Below, in pieces: positions 1 to 8,277 of a stretch of 64,000 bases of DNA. How positions within the stretch are numbered: position 1 is the stretch's first letter; each line of letters begins with the position of its first letter. Origin of the DNA: Haliotispira sp965263485. GTDB taxonomy: Bacteria; Spirochaetota; Spirochaetia; SP-2023. Below the pieces are notes generated by a model. The model had not been told where the DNA came from. It did not search any database and worked only from the letters and a program-made list of their open reading frames with translations. A program made the translations under genes and the position numbers. Location of the stretch: positions 1,674,001 to 1,738,000 of the forward strand of contig CBDHHO010000004.1 in the NCBI GenBank assembly GCA_965263485.1. The letters are read 5' to 3'.

Positions 1-1
1 G

Positions 2-166
2 GATGATGCCCAAAAGGAATTGTTGAGTGATGCCATCAAGGTCTTCACACTGGCAGGTGTCGATGTAAAAATAGTGCTTGGTGATGAGCGCAATATAAAA
101 ATAACAACCCAGCACGACTTTCAGTTGGCCAGATTTTTGCTTGGGTACCAGCATCAAGATGATTAA
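2..166 (+). CDS. tarI: Cytidylyltransferase of the IspD/TarI family, C-terminal end (cut by window edge)
   Basis: The frame is open from the window edge and stops with TAA at 164-166, leaving 54 codons. The end resembles the IspD/TarI C-terminus: a GxxxKIVLGDERNIKITT-like strand followed by a DFQLARFLL helix. That region follows the nucleotide-binding core and contributes to the dimer. TarI makes CDP-ribitol from ribitol 5-phosphate, whereas IspD makes CDP-methylerythritol. The next gene is a clear TarJ homologue and overlaps this one by 8 bp (ATGATTAA), so TarI is preferred. Only the tail is visible, so the assignment rests largely on the neighbour. Confidence 0.7.
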   Translation, partial: DDAQKELLSDAIKVFTLAGVDVKIVLGDERNIKITTQHDFQLARFLLGYQHQDD

Positions 167-1175
167 TAATATTTATCGCTTGATAGCCCCCAGAAACTTC
201 AGAATCGAAGCAGAAGAGATTGATCTGAATCGCGGCCTTGTCGTCCGGCCCACTTTGCTGTCGATTTGTAAGGCAGACCAGAGGTATTATTGTGGCGACC
301 GAAGCCCGAAGGTGCTGGCGAACAAGCTGCCCATGGCACTTATTCACGAGGCTTGTGGCGAGGTGCTCTACGATCCGTTACAAAGATACCAGGCTGGGAC
401 TGTTCTGTCTCTTATTCCCAATTTGCCGCCGGAAGACATTGATGTGTTCATAGCGGAAAACTATATTGAGGGTGTTCGTTTCAGGGGAAGCAGCATGGAT
501 GGCTTTTTGTCCGAGTATGTTGCCATACCACATGATCGTGTTATACCTGTAGAGTCCATAAAAGGGTGTACATTCACGGCCTTTCTGGAGCTGGCCAGTG
601 TTGCGGTGCATGCGATCCGGGCATTAATCAAAGCAGAGCCTGATTTGAAAGGGAAAACAGTCGGTATTTGGGGAGATGGCAGCCTTGGTTATATCGCGGC
701 TCTGCTGACAAAACATATGTGCGGGTGCACGGTGTTTGTGATTGGGAAGAATACGGATAAACTGGCTTATTTTTCATTCGCAGATGATTGTTTCTTGGTA
801 AACGAGTTCAGGCAGAGGGTGGATCACGCATTCGAGCTGGTTGGAGGGAGTAAAAGTGCTATAGCCATAGAGCAAATAATTAGCTATATTCTCCCAGCTG
901 GACAGATCCTCTTAGGTGGAGCCAGTGAGCATCCCATTCCGGTCAACACCAGAATGGTTCTGGAAAAGGGCCTGACTCTCCTGGGTTTCTCCAGGAGTGG
1001 CTATGGCAATTTCCACGAGGCAATCCAGTTGATTCAGCAATCGGATGCGCTTCAGGAGCATCTTGAAAACCTTGTTTCTTCTGTCGTTGAGGTGGATTCG
1101 GTGGCAAGCCTTTCTGAGGCGTTCCAGATTGACCGGAATAATCAATTCAAGACGGTTATTCGATGGAATGTGTAA
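159..1175 (+). CDS. tarJ: Ribulose-5-phosphate reductase TarJ (zinc-type alcohol dehydrogenase family)
   Basis: The predicted product has 338 residues. It reduces ribulose 5-phosphate to ribitol 5-phosphate, which TarI activates to CDP-ribitol. Start at ATG 159 (MINNIYRLIAPRNF) matches the usual TarJ beginning and overlaps the upstream stop; a TTG at 141 is also in frame but adds only six residues. TarJ hallmarks include SICKADQRYYCGDRSP with the catalytic cysteine, LPMALIHEACGEV, a Rossmann segment GIWGDGSLGYIAALL, and VNTRMVLEKGLTLLGFSRSG near the C-terminus. Together with tarI it points to a ribitol-phosphate-containing glycan, known mainly from Gram-positive wall teichoic acid and some capsules and O-antigens. 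The two genes look translationally coupled. Confidence 0.9.
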   Translation: MINNIYRLIAPRNFRIEAEEIDLNRGLVVRPTLLSICKADQRYYCGDRSPKVLANKLPMALIHEACGEVLYDPLQRYQAGTVLSLIPNLPPEDIDVFIAENYIEGVRFRGSSMDGFLSEYVAIPHDRVIPVESIKGCTFTAFLELASVAVHAIRALIKAEPDLKGKTVGIWGDGSLGYIAALLTKHMCGCTVFVIGKNTDKLAYFSFADDCFLVNEFRQRVDHAFELVGGSKSAIAIEQIISYILPAGQILLGGASEHPIPVNTRMVLEKGLTLLGFSRSGYGNFHEAIQLIQQSDALQEHLENLVSSVVEVDSVASLSEAFQIDRNNQFKTVIRWNV

Positions 1176-1204
1176 AGAGGGACTCAGTTTTAATGAGGGA
1201 GCAC

Positions 1205-1534
1205 ATGAATATTCCGACTCTGGCAATCGTTTCTCCTTGTTACAATGAAGAAGCGGTGCTTCCTGAGCTGCCCACGCTGCTCCATGACTTAATTCAGCGG
1301 CAGATTATATCTGAAAAGAGTTTTTGCTATTTTGTTGACGATGGTAGTTCAGACGGGACTTGGCGTTTAATTATTTATTTTCTGGGTGGGATTCAGTTGC
1401 TCGGGATCGGTGTTCTGGGAGAGTATTTAGGCAAGATATTTCTGGAGGTTAAGAGAAGTCCGCGATTTATCAAGGAGTTAGCGTTGAATGAACTCCAAGA
1501 CGAAAATAGCACATCGCCCTTGATTGGAAAGTAG
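1205..1534 (+). pseudogene. Collapsed GtrB/DPM1-type glycosyltransferase (internal deletion)
   Basis: The reading frame is intact but only about 109 residues long, against roughly 310-330 for the family. Residues 1-50 are a GT2 N-terminus (AIVSPCYNEE, then VDDGSSDGTW). Without transition the protein continues into the C-terminal membrane end of the family (LGGIQLLGIGVLGEYLGKIF, then EVKRSPRFI). The catalytic DxD region and the first membrane helix are missing, so an in-frame deletion of about 600 bp at roughly position 1365 is inferred. Start chosen at ATG 1205 because the conserved strand follows at once. The protein should not be catalytic; a two-helix membrane peptide could still be made. 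Confidence 0.8.
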
Positions 1535-1536
1535 AA

Positions 1537-3705
1537 ATGGTAGTAAAAAAATATTATTCAGTAACTATCAGTATTTTATGGGTTCTGTGTTTATTTTTGT
1601 ATGGTATCCGTGATTCTTTAAGAGCCGTTTTCTGGCAGGCATTTGATGTCTCTATACCCATCAAAGAAATCAGTCTTGTGGTAATTCTACTTTGCTCTCT
1701 GGCTTTGATTGGGCTTTATTTAGACAGGGAGTATTCTGTTTGGAGAAGAATTCCGGTTGGTAAATTCAAATGGAAAGATAGGTCAAAGGATTTTTTTTTA
1801 GCTTCGGGTATTGCTGCGCTACTTGGAATTGTGTTGATTGTAGATCTGAAAAAGGCTGTTTCAAAGCTGGGAGGATTTACTTATTTGCCCCCATGGTTCC
1901 AGTGGCAATTCGCTTTGATAGGGCTGTTCTGCGGCATAGCTTGTATTGGTCTTTATCGGCAAAGAAAAGAAGTCAATAAGAACATGGTCTTCACGACCAT
2001 CCTATTTGTATTGTACTTGTTAAGTGCCCTTTTGCTTCCGCGTCTGATTGATAAGGTATTTCATAATCCTTCATGGAAATACATTACTGCCATATCAGTA
2101 CTGCTGGGAGCTGGTCTTGCCGCATTCAGATTGAAGGGGCTGAATATTCGCAGTATTACTTTGATATTAGGGATCTGTTTTCTCTTTATTTTATTTTTAT
2201 ACATTGTCTTTATTTTAGTTAACCCGGAGTGGAGAATAGGCGATGACAGGGATTTTTTGATCACGACTGGTCGGGGTAATAACTTCCCGAAAGGAACGGG
2301 ACATGGGGGGAGATTTTACCCCATTGGACACATCTGGTATTACTGGTTGACTTGGACTCCCTGGTATAAAGATGTCTTTGTTTATTATATACAGAATGTT
2401 TTGATGTTAGTGTTGTCCCTGGCATTTCTGCACTATGCGACTCCTGAAGAAAAAAGAAAGTCATTGCCTGGTCGAATGATTATTATAAGTTTTCTAATTA
2501 TCATTATAACATTGCCAAATTTTTCCCGAATGTTCTCTGAGATTATATTCCCTGAAAAAGCCACTATATTATTCTTATCTGTCTTTATTTCTTTCTATTT
2601 GAAGGGACGTAGAACAGGCAAAATACATTATTATATTGTTGCTTTAGTTGCGAATAGTATTGCAACCTATACCAAAGAGCCTTATTTTGTGATAGGTCTC
2701 TGTATCGGAACTGGTCAACTACTATTTGACAGGAAAGATATGGGGAACTACAAATTGCTTTTTAATGTGGCATTGGTTCTTAATGCGATTATATTTCTAG
2801 TACTCTACTACAAATTGGCTTATTCTCCTGGTCCCAGTTATTTAGATGGGCGATTTTCGGGGGACACGGTCACTCTCATTCGGCAGCTTAATTCAGGGAC
2901 AAGCTCTCTACTGATATTGCCTTTTTTCTGGGCAAGCTGGCGAGCTTGGAAAGTGTTGTTTCGGAACGATCGCCGCCTTATTGAGGTTGATTTGCTTTTA
3001 GCTGCTGGATTTGCATATAGTTTCTGTTATGTGCTCTTAAAACTTCCTTCCGGAAGATATCAAGTCCCGGCATTGGTTCTGATATATTTCAGCCTGCTGT
3101 TATACGCATTGAAGGTTCCTGAGCACAACAGGAAACTTGGAGCAACGGCAGCATTATTGACAACCTTTATTCTCTTCCAATTTTATGTAAGTGTTAGCAT
3201 GCTGAATCAAAATCTGAATAATTTGAAGGCACAACAACACCTGAGACAGGCCACTCCATTTATGTTTCGATACCTTTCTTCTTGGTTAGGGCAGGGAAAG
3301 GATCTTACGATGATGTTCGAAAAACAACATAAACTATTTACAGCTTTTCCATACTACTATATGAGATTATATACTTTTTTTACAAAGTACTGGGCCGACA
3401 GGCAAAATCTGGAGAGTGCTCCATTTATAAAAGAAAATAATGATAAGGTCTATCTGTTATCTACAGAGCCTGAAAACCCGATAACAATCAATGATCATCG
3501 TTTATTATTGGTCTTGGGAGGGCTTAAAGATCTAACAAAATTGTCCTATGCGCCTCCCACAATATATCGTCTTACAAGCTTTTATGGGTTCCGTTTGTAC
3601 AGTACAAAAAAGTGGCCCGAAGACATAAGAAAGGAAGCGGAAGGTTTATTAGGCGGCTCAATCGTGTATGAACTACAAAAAAATGGCACATATCAGAGAA
3701 GGTGA
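1537..3705 (+). CDS. Large polytopic membrane protein of the glycan locus (GT-C-like)
   Basis: This is a 722-residue protein with about a dozen hydrophobic segments between residues 5 and 560 and a hydrophilic C-terminal part of about 150 residues. I do not recognise a named family. Its size, helix-rich N-terminal two thirds, extracytoplasmic-looking tail and position right after a GtrB-type remnant fit the GT-C fold enzymes that use lipid-linked sugar donors made by GtrB-like proteins. The start ATG lies 3 bp after the previous stop, so it is cotranscribed. If it used the polyprenyl-linked sugar from the upstream enzyme, loss of that enzyme would leave it without donor. AT-rich and rich in aromatic residues compared with later genes. 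Confidence 0.7.
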   Translation: MVVKKYYSVTISILWVLCLFLYGIRDSLRAVFWQAFDVSIPIKEISLVVILLCSLALIGLYLDREYSVWRRIPVGKFKWKDRSKDFFLASGIAALLGIVLIVDLKKAVSKLGGFTYLPPWFQWQFALIGLFCGIACIGLYRQRKEVNKNMVFTTILFVLYLLSALLLPRLIDKVFHNPSWKYITAISVLLGAGLAAFRLKGLNIRSITLILGICFLFILFLYIVFILVNPEWRIGDDRDFLITTGRGNNFPKGTGHGGRFYPIGHIWYYWLTWTPWYKDVFVYYIQNVLMLVLSLAFLHYATPEEKRKSLPGRMIIISFLIIIITLPNFSRMFSEIIFPEKATILFLSVFISFYLKGRRTGKIHYYIVALVANSIATYTKEPYFVIGLCIGTGQLLFDRKDMGNYKLLFNVALVLNAIIFLVLYYKLAYSPGPSYLDGRFSGDTVTLIRQLNSGTSSLLILPFFWASWRAWKVLFRNDRRLIEVDLLLAAGFAYSFCYVLLKLPSGRYQVPALVLIYFSLLLYALKVPEHNRKLGATAALLTTFILFQFYVSVSMLNQNLNNLKAQQHLRQATPFMFRYLSSWLGQGKDLTMMFEKQHKLFTAFPYYYMRLYTFFTKYWADRQNLESAPFIKENNDKVYLLSTEPENPITINDHRLLLVLGGLKDLTKLSYAPPTIYRLTSFYGFRLYSTKKWPEDIRKEAEGLLGGSIVYELQKNGTYQRR

Positions 3706-3777
3706 AGCTGTCAATAATATCAATCGAACAAGCCGACTGTATGGTAAGCTTTATTAAAATATGCGGAACAAATAGAT

Positions 3778-4899
3778 ATGTATTCAACTCAAAAAAATTT
3801 AAGTCTAAAGAAACCAGAGCTTTTTGAAAACGCTGTTTGCGGCAGACACCTGTTGTTTCCCGATGAGACAGGCAGGCGCAAGGCTGAAGGAGGGTTACGT
3901 ACGAATGGACAATACAAAAGGAGCTTGGAGAGAAAACCCCTGATTTCAATTATCACTGTGGTTTTTAATGGAGAGAAACTGCTGGAGCGATGTATTGTAT
4001 CTGTGCTGGAGCAGGATTATGACAATATTGAGTACATCGTTATTGATGGAGGTTCCGATGATGGCACAGTAGATATCATTCGTAAATACGAATCTGCAAT
4101 TGATTATTACATTAGCGAGCCGGATCAAGGTATTTACAATGCTATGAACAAAGGTCTTGCACTGGCATGTGGGCAATATATAGCTATTTTGAACAGTGAC
4201 GATTGGTACGCTCTCAATATGATGCAGTGCTATATGAAAGAACAAAAAGTTGGAAACTTTGATGTTATGTGCTCTCATGCTATTTTTGTAGATTTAAATA
4301 ACGAAAAAAAACTAAGAAAAAAATCTTTTTTATGGGACGAAAGTATGTTTATATTGGGGATCCCGTGCCCGCATGAAACAATTCTGGCAAAGAGAGAGTG
4401 TTATGAAGCAACTGGTCCGTACGATGAACGATTTAGAATAGCTTCCGATTATCTTTGGGTGCAAAAATTATATTTGAATAAATTAAAAGTAAAAATAGTT
4501 GAAATGGATTTTTTATTTATGGGAATAGGAGGAGCTTCGTTCAATAAGCAGCTGGAGTATATAGAAAATATCGACTTGATGCGGTTCGCATTTAATAAAG
4601 ATAAATTGACAGATTTTGATTTGGCTCAGTTATACCAGTTAAAAAGCTATGTCAATACACAAGGCAGTTCGCTTGAAAAAATAAAGAATGTTGTGCTAAC
4701 CCACCCTCGCAGCAGTTTTTTTATGAACGCTTTGGCCAAGACGCTTCTTATAAAATATGCAGAAAGCAAACTGGATGTCAAATTTAAAATAAGGCAAGAA
4801 CTAAGCACTACTTCATGCGAAGAACGGGAAAAAAGACCGGGGGCAAAGATTTGTACATTTCCCCAGGAACGCAGCACCCCGATATCTTCGATGCTATGA
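3778..4899 (+). CDS. GT2 family glycosyltransferase with a non-native C-terminus
   Basis: Residues 55-155 form a GT-A nucleotide-sugar domain: PLISIITVVFNGEKLLERC, then VIDGGSDDGTVDIIRKY, then SEPDQGIYNAMNKGL and the metal-binding NSDDW. It resembles WcaA-type transferases acting on polysaccharide repeats. The N-terminal 50 residues are poorly conserved and the true start may be later. The last 20-25 codons (from about 4838) are antisense to the transketolase gene on the other strand, so the native 3' end was lost at a recombination junction. Codon use is AT-rich like the rest of the glycan locus up to that junction, then changes. The catalytic domain is complete, so activity may survive. Confidence 0.85.
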   Translation: MYSTQKNLSLKKPELFENAVCGRHLLFPDETGRRKAEGGLRTNGQYKRSLERKPLISIITVVFNGEKLLERCIVSVLEQDYDNIEYIVIDGGSDDGTVDIIRKYESAIDYYISEPDQGIYNAMNKGLALACGQYIAILNSDDWYALNMMQCYMKEQKVGNFDVMCSHAIFVDLNNEKKLRKKSFLWDESMFILGIPCPHETILAKRECYEATGPYDERFRIASDYLWVQKLYLNKLKVKIVEMDFLFMGIGGASFNKQLEYIENIDLMRFAFNKDKLTDFDLAQLYQLKSYVNTQGSSLEKIKNVVLTHPRSSFFMNALAKTLLIKYAESKLDVKFKIRQELSTTSCEEREKRPGAKICTFPQERSTPISSML

Positions 4900-5246
4900 T
4901 GGGTACATCCCAGCGGACCATAGGCAACACCGGCATTGAGGCCCAGCATTTTGACATTCAAGTCTGAATAACAGATATCATTGCGCAATTGCTCAGCGGA
5001 GCGAGTCAGCAGAAAAGGCGAAGCATTGGCAGTATAGGGAATGAATCCGCCCAGCGATAACCCGGCAGCCGTACCGACCAAGCTTTGCTCAGCGATTCCG
5101 ACATTGACCACCCGGTCGGGAAACTGCTTTTGCAGGGGCGCTATTTTGGAAGTCGAAGCAGAATCGGAAACTATCCCAATTACCGGCAGTCCCTCCTGGA
5201 TTTGGGACAGCAACACTTGTATGGCCCTCTCTCGCAGGTCTTCCAT
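4838..5246 (-). pseudogene. Transketolase, C-terminal subunit, truncated
   Basis: The first 136 residues are a normal split-transketolase second subunit: MEDLRERAIQVLL, VVNVGIAEQSLVGTAAGL with the catalytic glutamate, and LGLNAGVAYGPLGCTHHSIE. Homology stops at NVQIFAPG near 4838. The frame then runs on to 4647 through antisense glycosyltransferase sequence. Family members are about 310 residues, so over half is missing, including the C-terminal domain. Start ATG overlaps the stop of the N-terminal subunit (TGATG), so the two were translationally coupled. Without this half the thiamine-diphosphate site between subunits cannot form in the usual way. The sugar pathway probably depends on another transketolase or is decaying. 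Confidence 0.88.
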
Positions 5247-6052
5247 CAGTTTAACTCCTCCAAGGCTTGCTCCAACTGCTCATCGGTCGGAACCTTGTGG
5301 TGCCAGGCCGGTACATTTTCGATAAAGGAGACTCCTTTGCCTTTGGTGGTTGCCGCAATAATCATGCGGGGTAACTTTTCTATTTTGTCTTGTTGCTTAT
5401 GGATGCAGGCAAGAATTGCCGCAGGGTCATTTCCATCACAGTGCTCCACAGCAGTCCGAAACGCCCGGAATTTTTCGTCTATTGGCTCCAGAGGCAGAAT
5501 TTCTTCCGTCCAGGAAGCCAATTGCAGCTTGTTGCGGTCCACAATGATAAACAGATTGTCCAGCTTGTATTTAGCCGCAAACATCAGTGCTTCCCAGTTG
5601 GAGCCTTCTGCCAGTTCTCCATCTCCCAACAGCACAAATACGCGGCCCCGGTCGCCTTGCAGTTTTTTAGAGAGGGCCAGCCCTGCGGCAACTGGCAGTC
5701 CGTGACCCAGCCCCCCGGCGTTGATCTCTACAAAATCTGGCAGCTTCTGGCGCACGGGATGCCCCGGCAGCTTGCTGCATTCACGCTGGTAAGTGTCCAA
5801 TACGGCGCAATCGATGTGTCCCAGAGCCGCCAACATTCCATAAAAGCCCCCAGCTCCGTGAGCTTTGCTCAGAATAAATCGATCGTTGTCTTTGGCTTGA
5901 TTTCGCTGCAGAACACTACCCCACAGGGTACACAAAATATCCATCTCAGATAGATCTGCCCCGGTGTGTCCAGACTTGGCACGATAGTTCATTTTCAGCA
6001 CTAAACGCCTGGCTTTTCGAGCAATATCAGGGATTTCTTCTATCGCATGCAT
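5246..6052 (-). CDS. Transketolase, N-terminal subunit
   Basis: A 268-residue thiamine-diphosphate-binding subunit of a split transketolase. Visible features are the SGHTGADLSEMDIL start of the family, SKAHGAGGFYGMLAALG, AGGLGHGLPVAAGLAL, and the diphosphate/magnesium motif GDGELAEGSNWEALMFAAKYKLDNL. Start chosen at ATG 6052 (MHAIEE) because AGGAGG sits 7 bp upstream; an in-frame start 8 codons earlier has no such site. It lies downstream of the DeoR regulator and is divergent from the ABC transporter, so it probably transfers a two-carbon unit from a ketose phosphate made by that pathway. Its partner subunit is truncated. Confidence 0.92.
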   Translation of the reverse strand: MHAIEEIPDIARKARRLVLKMNYRAKSGHTGADLSEMDILCTLWGSVLQRNQAKDNDRFILSKAHGAGGFYGMLAALGHIDCAVLDTYQRECSKLPGHPVRQKLPDFVEINAGGLGHGLPVAAGLALSKKLQGDRGRVFVLLGDGELAEGSNWEALMFAAKYKLDNLFIIVDRNKLQLASWTEEILPLEPIDEKFRAFRTAVEHCDGNDPAAILACIHKQQDKIEKLPRMIIAATTKGKGVSFIENVPAWHHKVPTDEQLEQALEELN

Positions 6053-6133
6053 CAGATACCTCCTCACTGAACCCAAGGGCCAGTGTAAGGAATCTTTTGA
6101 TTAATTTCAACTATTTTCTTTTTCTTTCTTATG

Positions 6134-6913
6134 TCAGGCGATGATGATTTTTGCTCCCCGCTCTGTCAGTTCCCGCTGTATATGCGGAGCAAGATCTTCA
6201 TCCGTAATCAGATAATCAACGACCCGGTTGACCTGATCCAGTACTGCAAAAGAACTTTTGTAAAATTTGGTCGAATCAGCTAGCAGGACAACGCGATCCG
6301 CTGCTTCAATCATGGCTTTCTTCAGGGGGATGTCGGCGATGCTGGGATAGCTCAGTTCGCCATTTTTCGAAACTCCACCAGTGGCCAGAAAGACGGTGCG
6401 TGTGGTAATCGAATCAAAGAAATTCAGAGCTTTGTCTCCGGTGGTGGACAGTGTGGGGGCCTTGAACGCCCCACCGATCAAGTAGATATCAAATTCGGGG
6501 TGTTGTCCCAGCAATAGTGCAATATTCAGGGCGTTGGTTACCACCTGTACCCAATCAAACGTGCCGGGAAGGAGTCGGGCTAGTTCGGTAACCGTGGAGC
6601 CGGAGTCCAAAATAATGGAATCTTCATCTGAGATAAATTCCAGTGCTTTGCGGGCAATTTTCTGTTTTTTTTCAATGTTGGTATTGTTGAGTACCAATAA
6701 ATCTGAAACCTGGCGCGGAATTATCTTTAAAAATGCGCCTCCATGCTTGCGGATAATCAGGCCCTCTTCTTCAAGAGCCGCCAGATCTGTACGGATCGTT
6801 GGTTCGGAGACTTGAAACAGTTGACTGAGCTCTTTGACTCGGGCACTGCCATCTTCTGTCAACAATTCAATGATTCTCTGCCTGCGATCTGCAGCCAGTT
6901 TGATGTTCTTCAT
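6134..6913 (-). CDS. DeoR/GlpR-family transcriptional regulator
   Basis: A 259-residue repressor-type protein. Residues 5-60 are the winged helix (RRQRIIELLTEDGSARVKEL, then VSEPTIRTDLAALEEEGLI). Residues 80-235 are the sugar-phosphate-sensing DeoRC domain with DSGSTVTELARLL, FLATGGVSKNGELS, and ADRVVLLADSTKF near the end. It sits between the transketolase genes and the divergent ABC transporter, so it most likely represses both transcripts until a phosphorylated intermediate accumulates. The short divergent region (6914-7237) is the expected place for its operator. Ligand unknown. Confidence 0.92.
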   Translation of the reverse strand: MKNIKLAADRRQRIIELLTEDGSARVKELSQLFQVSEPTIRTDLAALEEEGLIIRKHGGAFLKIIPRQVSDLLVLNNTNIEKKQKIARKALEFISDEDSIILDSGSTVTELARLLPGTFDWVQVVTNALNIALLLGQHPEFDIYLIGGAFKAPTLSTTGDKALNFFDSITTRTVFLATGGVSKNGELSYPSIADIPLKKAMIEAADRVVLLADSTKFYKSSFAVLDQVNRVVDYLITDEDLAPHIQRELTERGAKIIIA

Positions 6914-7024
6914 AGAAAGACAGAATATGGCAATGTTTTTCTGTGTGCAAGTTCTTTCATGAGTCTAATTGACTTTGGAATTCGAAAGAAAAAAATATTA
7001 AAAATAAAAATACAAAAATTTTAC

Positions 7025-7053
7025 TTGACAAATCAAAAATGACATGATAGCAT
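7025..7053 (+). promoter_or_regulatory. Sigma-70-type promoter for the sugar ABC operon
   Basis: TTGACA at 7025-7030, a 17-bp spacer and TAGCAT at 7048-7053. It lies in the 323-bp divergent region, about 185 bp upstream of the permease start. A MITE-like remnant lies between promoter and gene (to 7171), so the transcript would carry it in a long leader. The AT-rich stretch just upstream (6965-7024) is the likeliest DeoR-regulator binding zone, but I see no clear repeated operator. Confidence 0.5.
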
Positions 7054-7074
7054 TCTCCATCCGGTTTTACCCGG

Positions 7075-7171
7075 ACTTCCCTTTCAGCAAAGAGCCTGCT
7101 TCCTTTTCTGAGGAAGCAGTTCGTTTCAAAAGACCGATTCTGGCGCAAAATTGGAATTTTTAGAGGTTCCC
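7075..7171. mobile_element. MITE-like element, one-ended remnant
   Basis: The right end GGAATTTTTAGAGGTTCCC is at 7153-7171, preceded by the interior stretch with GCAAAGAGCCTGCTTCC and GTTTCAAAAGACCGA that recurs at 36238-36300 and 58968-59030. A second fragment of the terminus follows at 7173-7184. The matching left end is not recognisable. It sits in the divergent regulatory region of the sugar locus. Confidence 0.6.
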
Positions 7172-7237
7172 TAGAGGTGTCCTTTAGCAGATAACAAATT
7201 ATTTTATCTGGAAATATTGGCAGGAAAGCATCATTTT

Positions 7238-8197
7238 ATGAATAAGGCAGTATCATTTATCAGGAAGTTACAAGGCTATGATGCAGGAGGGCCTCTGCTT
7301 GGACTGATTGGCTTATGTATCATCTCTTCCCTCGCATCTCCTTACTTCATGAATTCAGGGAATCTGCTCAATGTGTTAGATCAGATTACAGTTCCGGGGA
7401 TCCTCTCGCTGGGCATGACCTTTGTTATTATCACAGGAGGGATAGATTTATCCGTAGGCTCCACATTGGCATTTTCCATGATGATAATGGGCTGGCTTTC
7501 CAGAAATATGGGTGTCCCATTTGGATTGGCTCTTGTGCTGGCTCTGGTTACAGGTGCTCTCTGCGGGGCAATATCAGGTTGGCTTATCGCTTATGCTAAG
7601 GTTCCACCTTTCATAGGAACTCTTGCCCTCATGTCCAGTACTCGTGGCTTAGCCAATATATTAACTGATGGACAGCAGATTGTCGGATATTCAGATCAAT
7701 TTACTAATATCGCGACAGTTCGATATGCTAATTTTTTTTCTATTACAATGTTTATTTTTGTGGTATTGTGTTTTCTGGCATGGTTCTTTTTAAAATACAG
7801 GCAGGAAGGCCATTATTTGTACGCCATTGGAGGGAATTCCGAGGTGGCTCGTCTTGCGGGAATCAATGTCCGGGTCACATTGCTATTGGTTTATATTTTT
7901 TCCGGTCTGATGGCGGGAGTGGCATCTATTGTGCTTGCAGCCAAACTTGATTCCTCACAACCGAGTGCGGGTTTGGGGTATGAGCTCGACACTATTGCAG
8001 CGGTTGTGATCGGCGGCACAAGCCTGAGTGGAGGGAGGGGGAATATTGCGGGCACTGTTATTGGGGTTTTAATCATTGGTGTATTAAGAAATACGCTGAA
8101 TTTGCTGGGTATTTCTCCGTTTTTTCAGCAGATCATCATAGGGATTGTGATAGCAGTAGCGGTACTTATTGATACATCCAGAAATCGAGCTAAATAG
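7238..8197 (+). CDS. Ribose/xylose-type ABC transporter permease (RbsC-like)
   Basis: A 319-residue inner-membrane permease of the BPD_transp_2 family with about nine hydrophobic segments. Landmarks are the family motif LSLGMTFVIITGGIDLSVGS (residues 54-73), KVPPFIGTLALMSSTRG, and the C-terminal AVVIGGTSLSGGRGNIAGTV that contacts the ATPase. Start chosen at ATG 7238 because AGGAAAG lies 10 bp upstream; TTG at 7217 has none. It is the first gene of an operon in the unusual order permease, binding protein, ATPase. The dimer would import a monosaccharide or polyol; the substrate cannot be read from the sequence. Confidence 0.92.
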   Translation: MNKAVSFIRKLQGYDAGGPLLGLIGLCIISSLASPYFMNSGNLLNVLDQITVPGILSLGMTFVIITGGIDLSVGSTLAFSMMIMGWLSRNMGVPFGLALVLALVTGALCGAISGWLIAYAKVPPFIGTLALMSSTRGLANILTDGQQIVGYSDQFTNIATVRYANFFSITMFIFVVLCFLAWFFLKYRQEGHYLYAIGGNSEVARLAGINVRVTLLLVYIFSGLMAGVASIVLAAKLDSSQPSAGLGYELDTIAAVVIGGTSLSGGRGNIAGTVIGVLIIGVLRNTLNLLGISPFFQQIIIGIVIAVAVLIDTSRNRAK

Positions 8198-8277
8198 TCA
8201 GGGAGGGGCTATGGAATAAAATTTAATTTTACTGTCAGCCTTAGATATGTTTGTTTTCAAAGTGTATGGAGGAATCT

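Noticed and set aside
45..347. Minus-strand open frame across the tarI/tarJ junction
   Set aside because: It is antisense to two recognisable genes and has no domain of its own.
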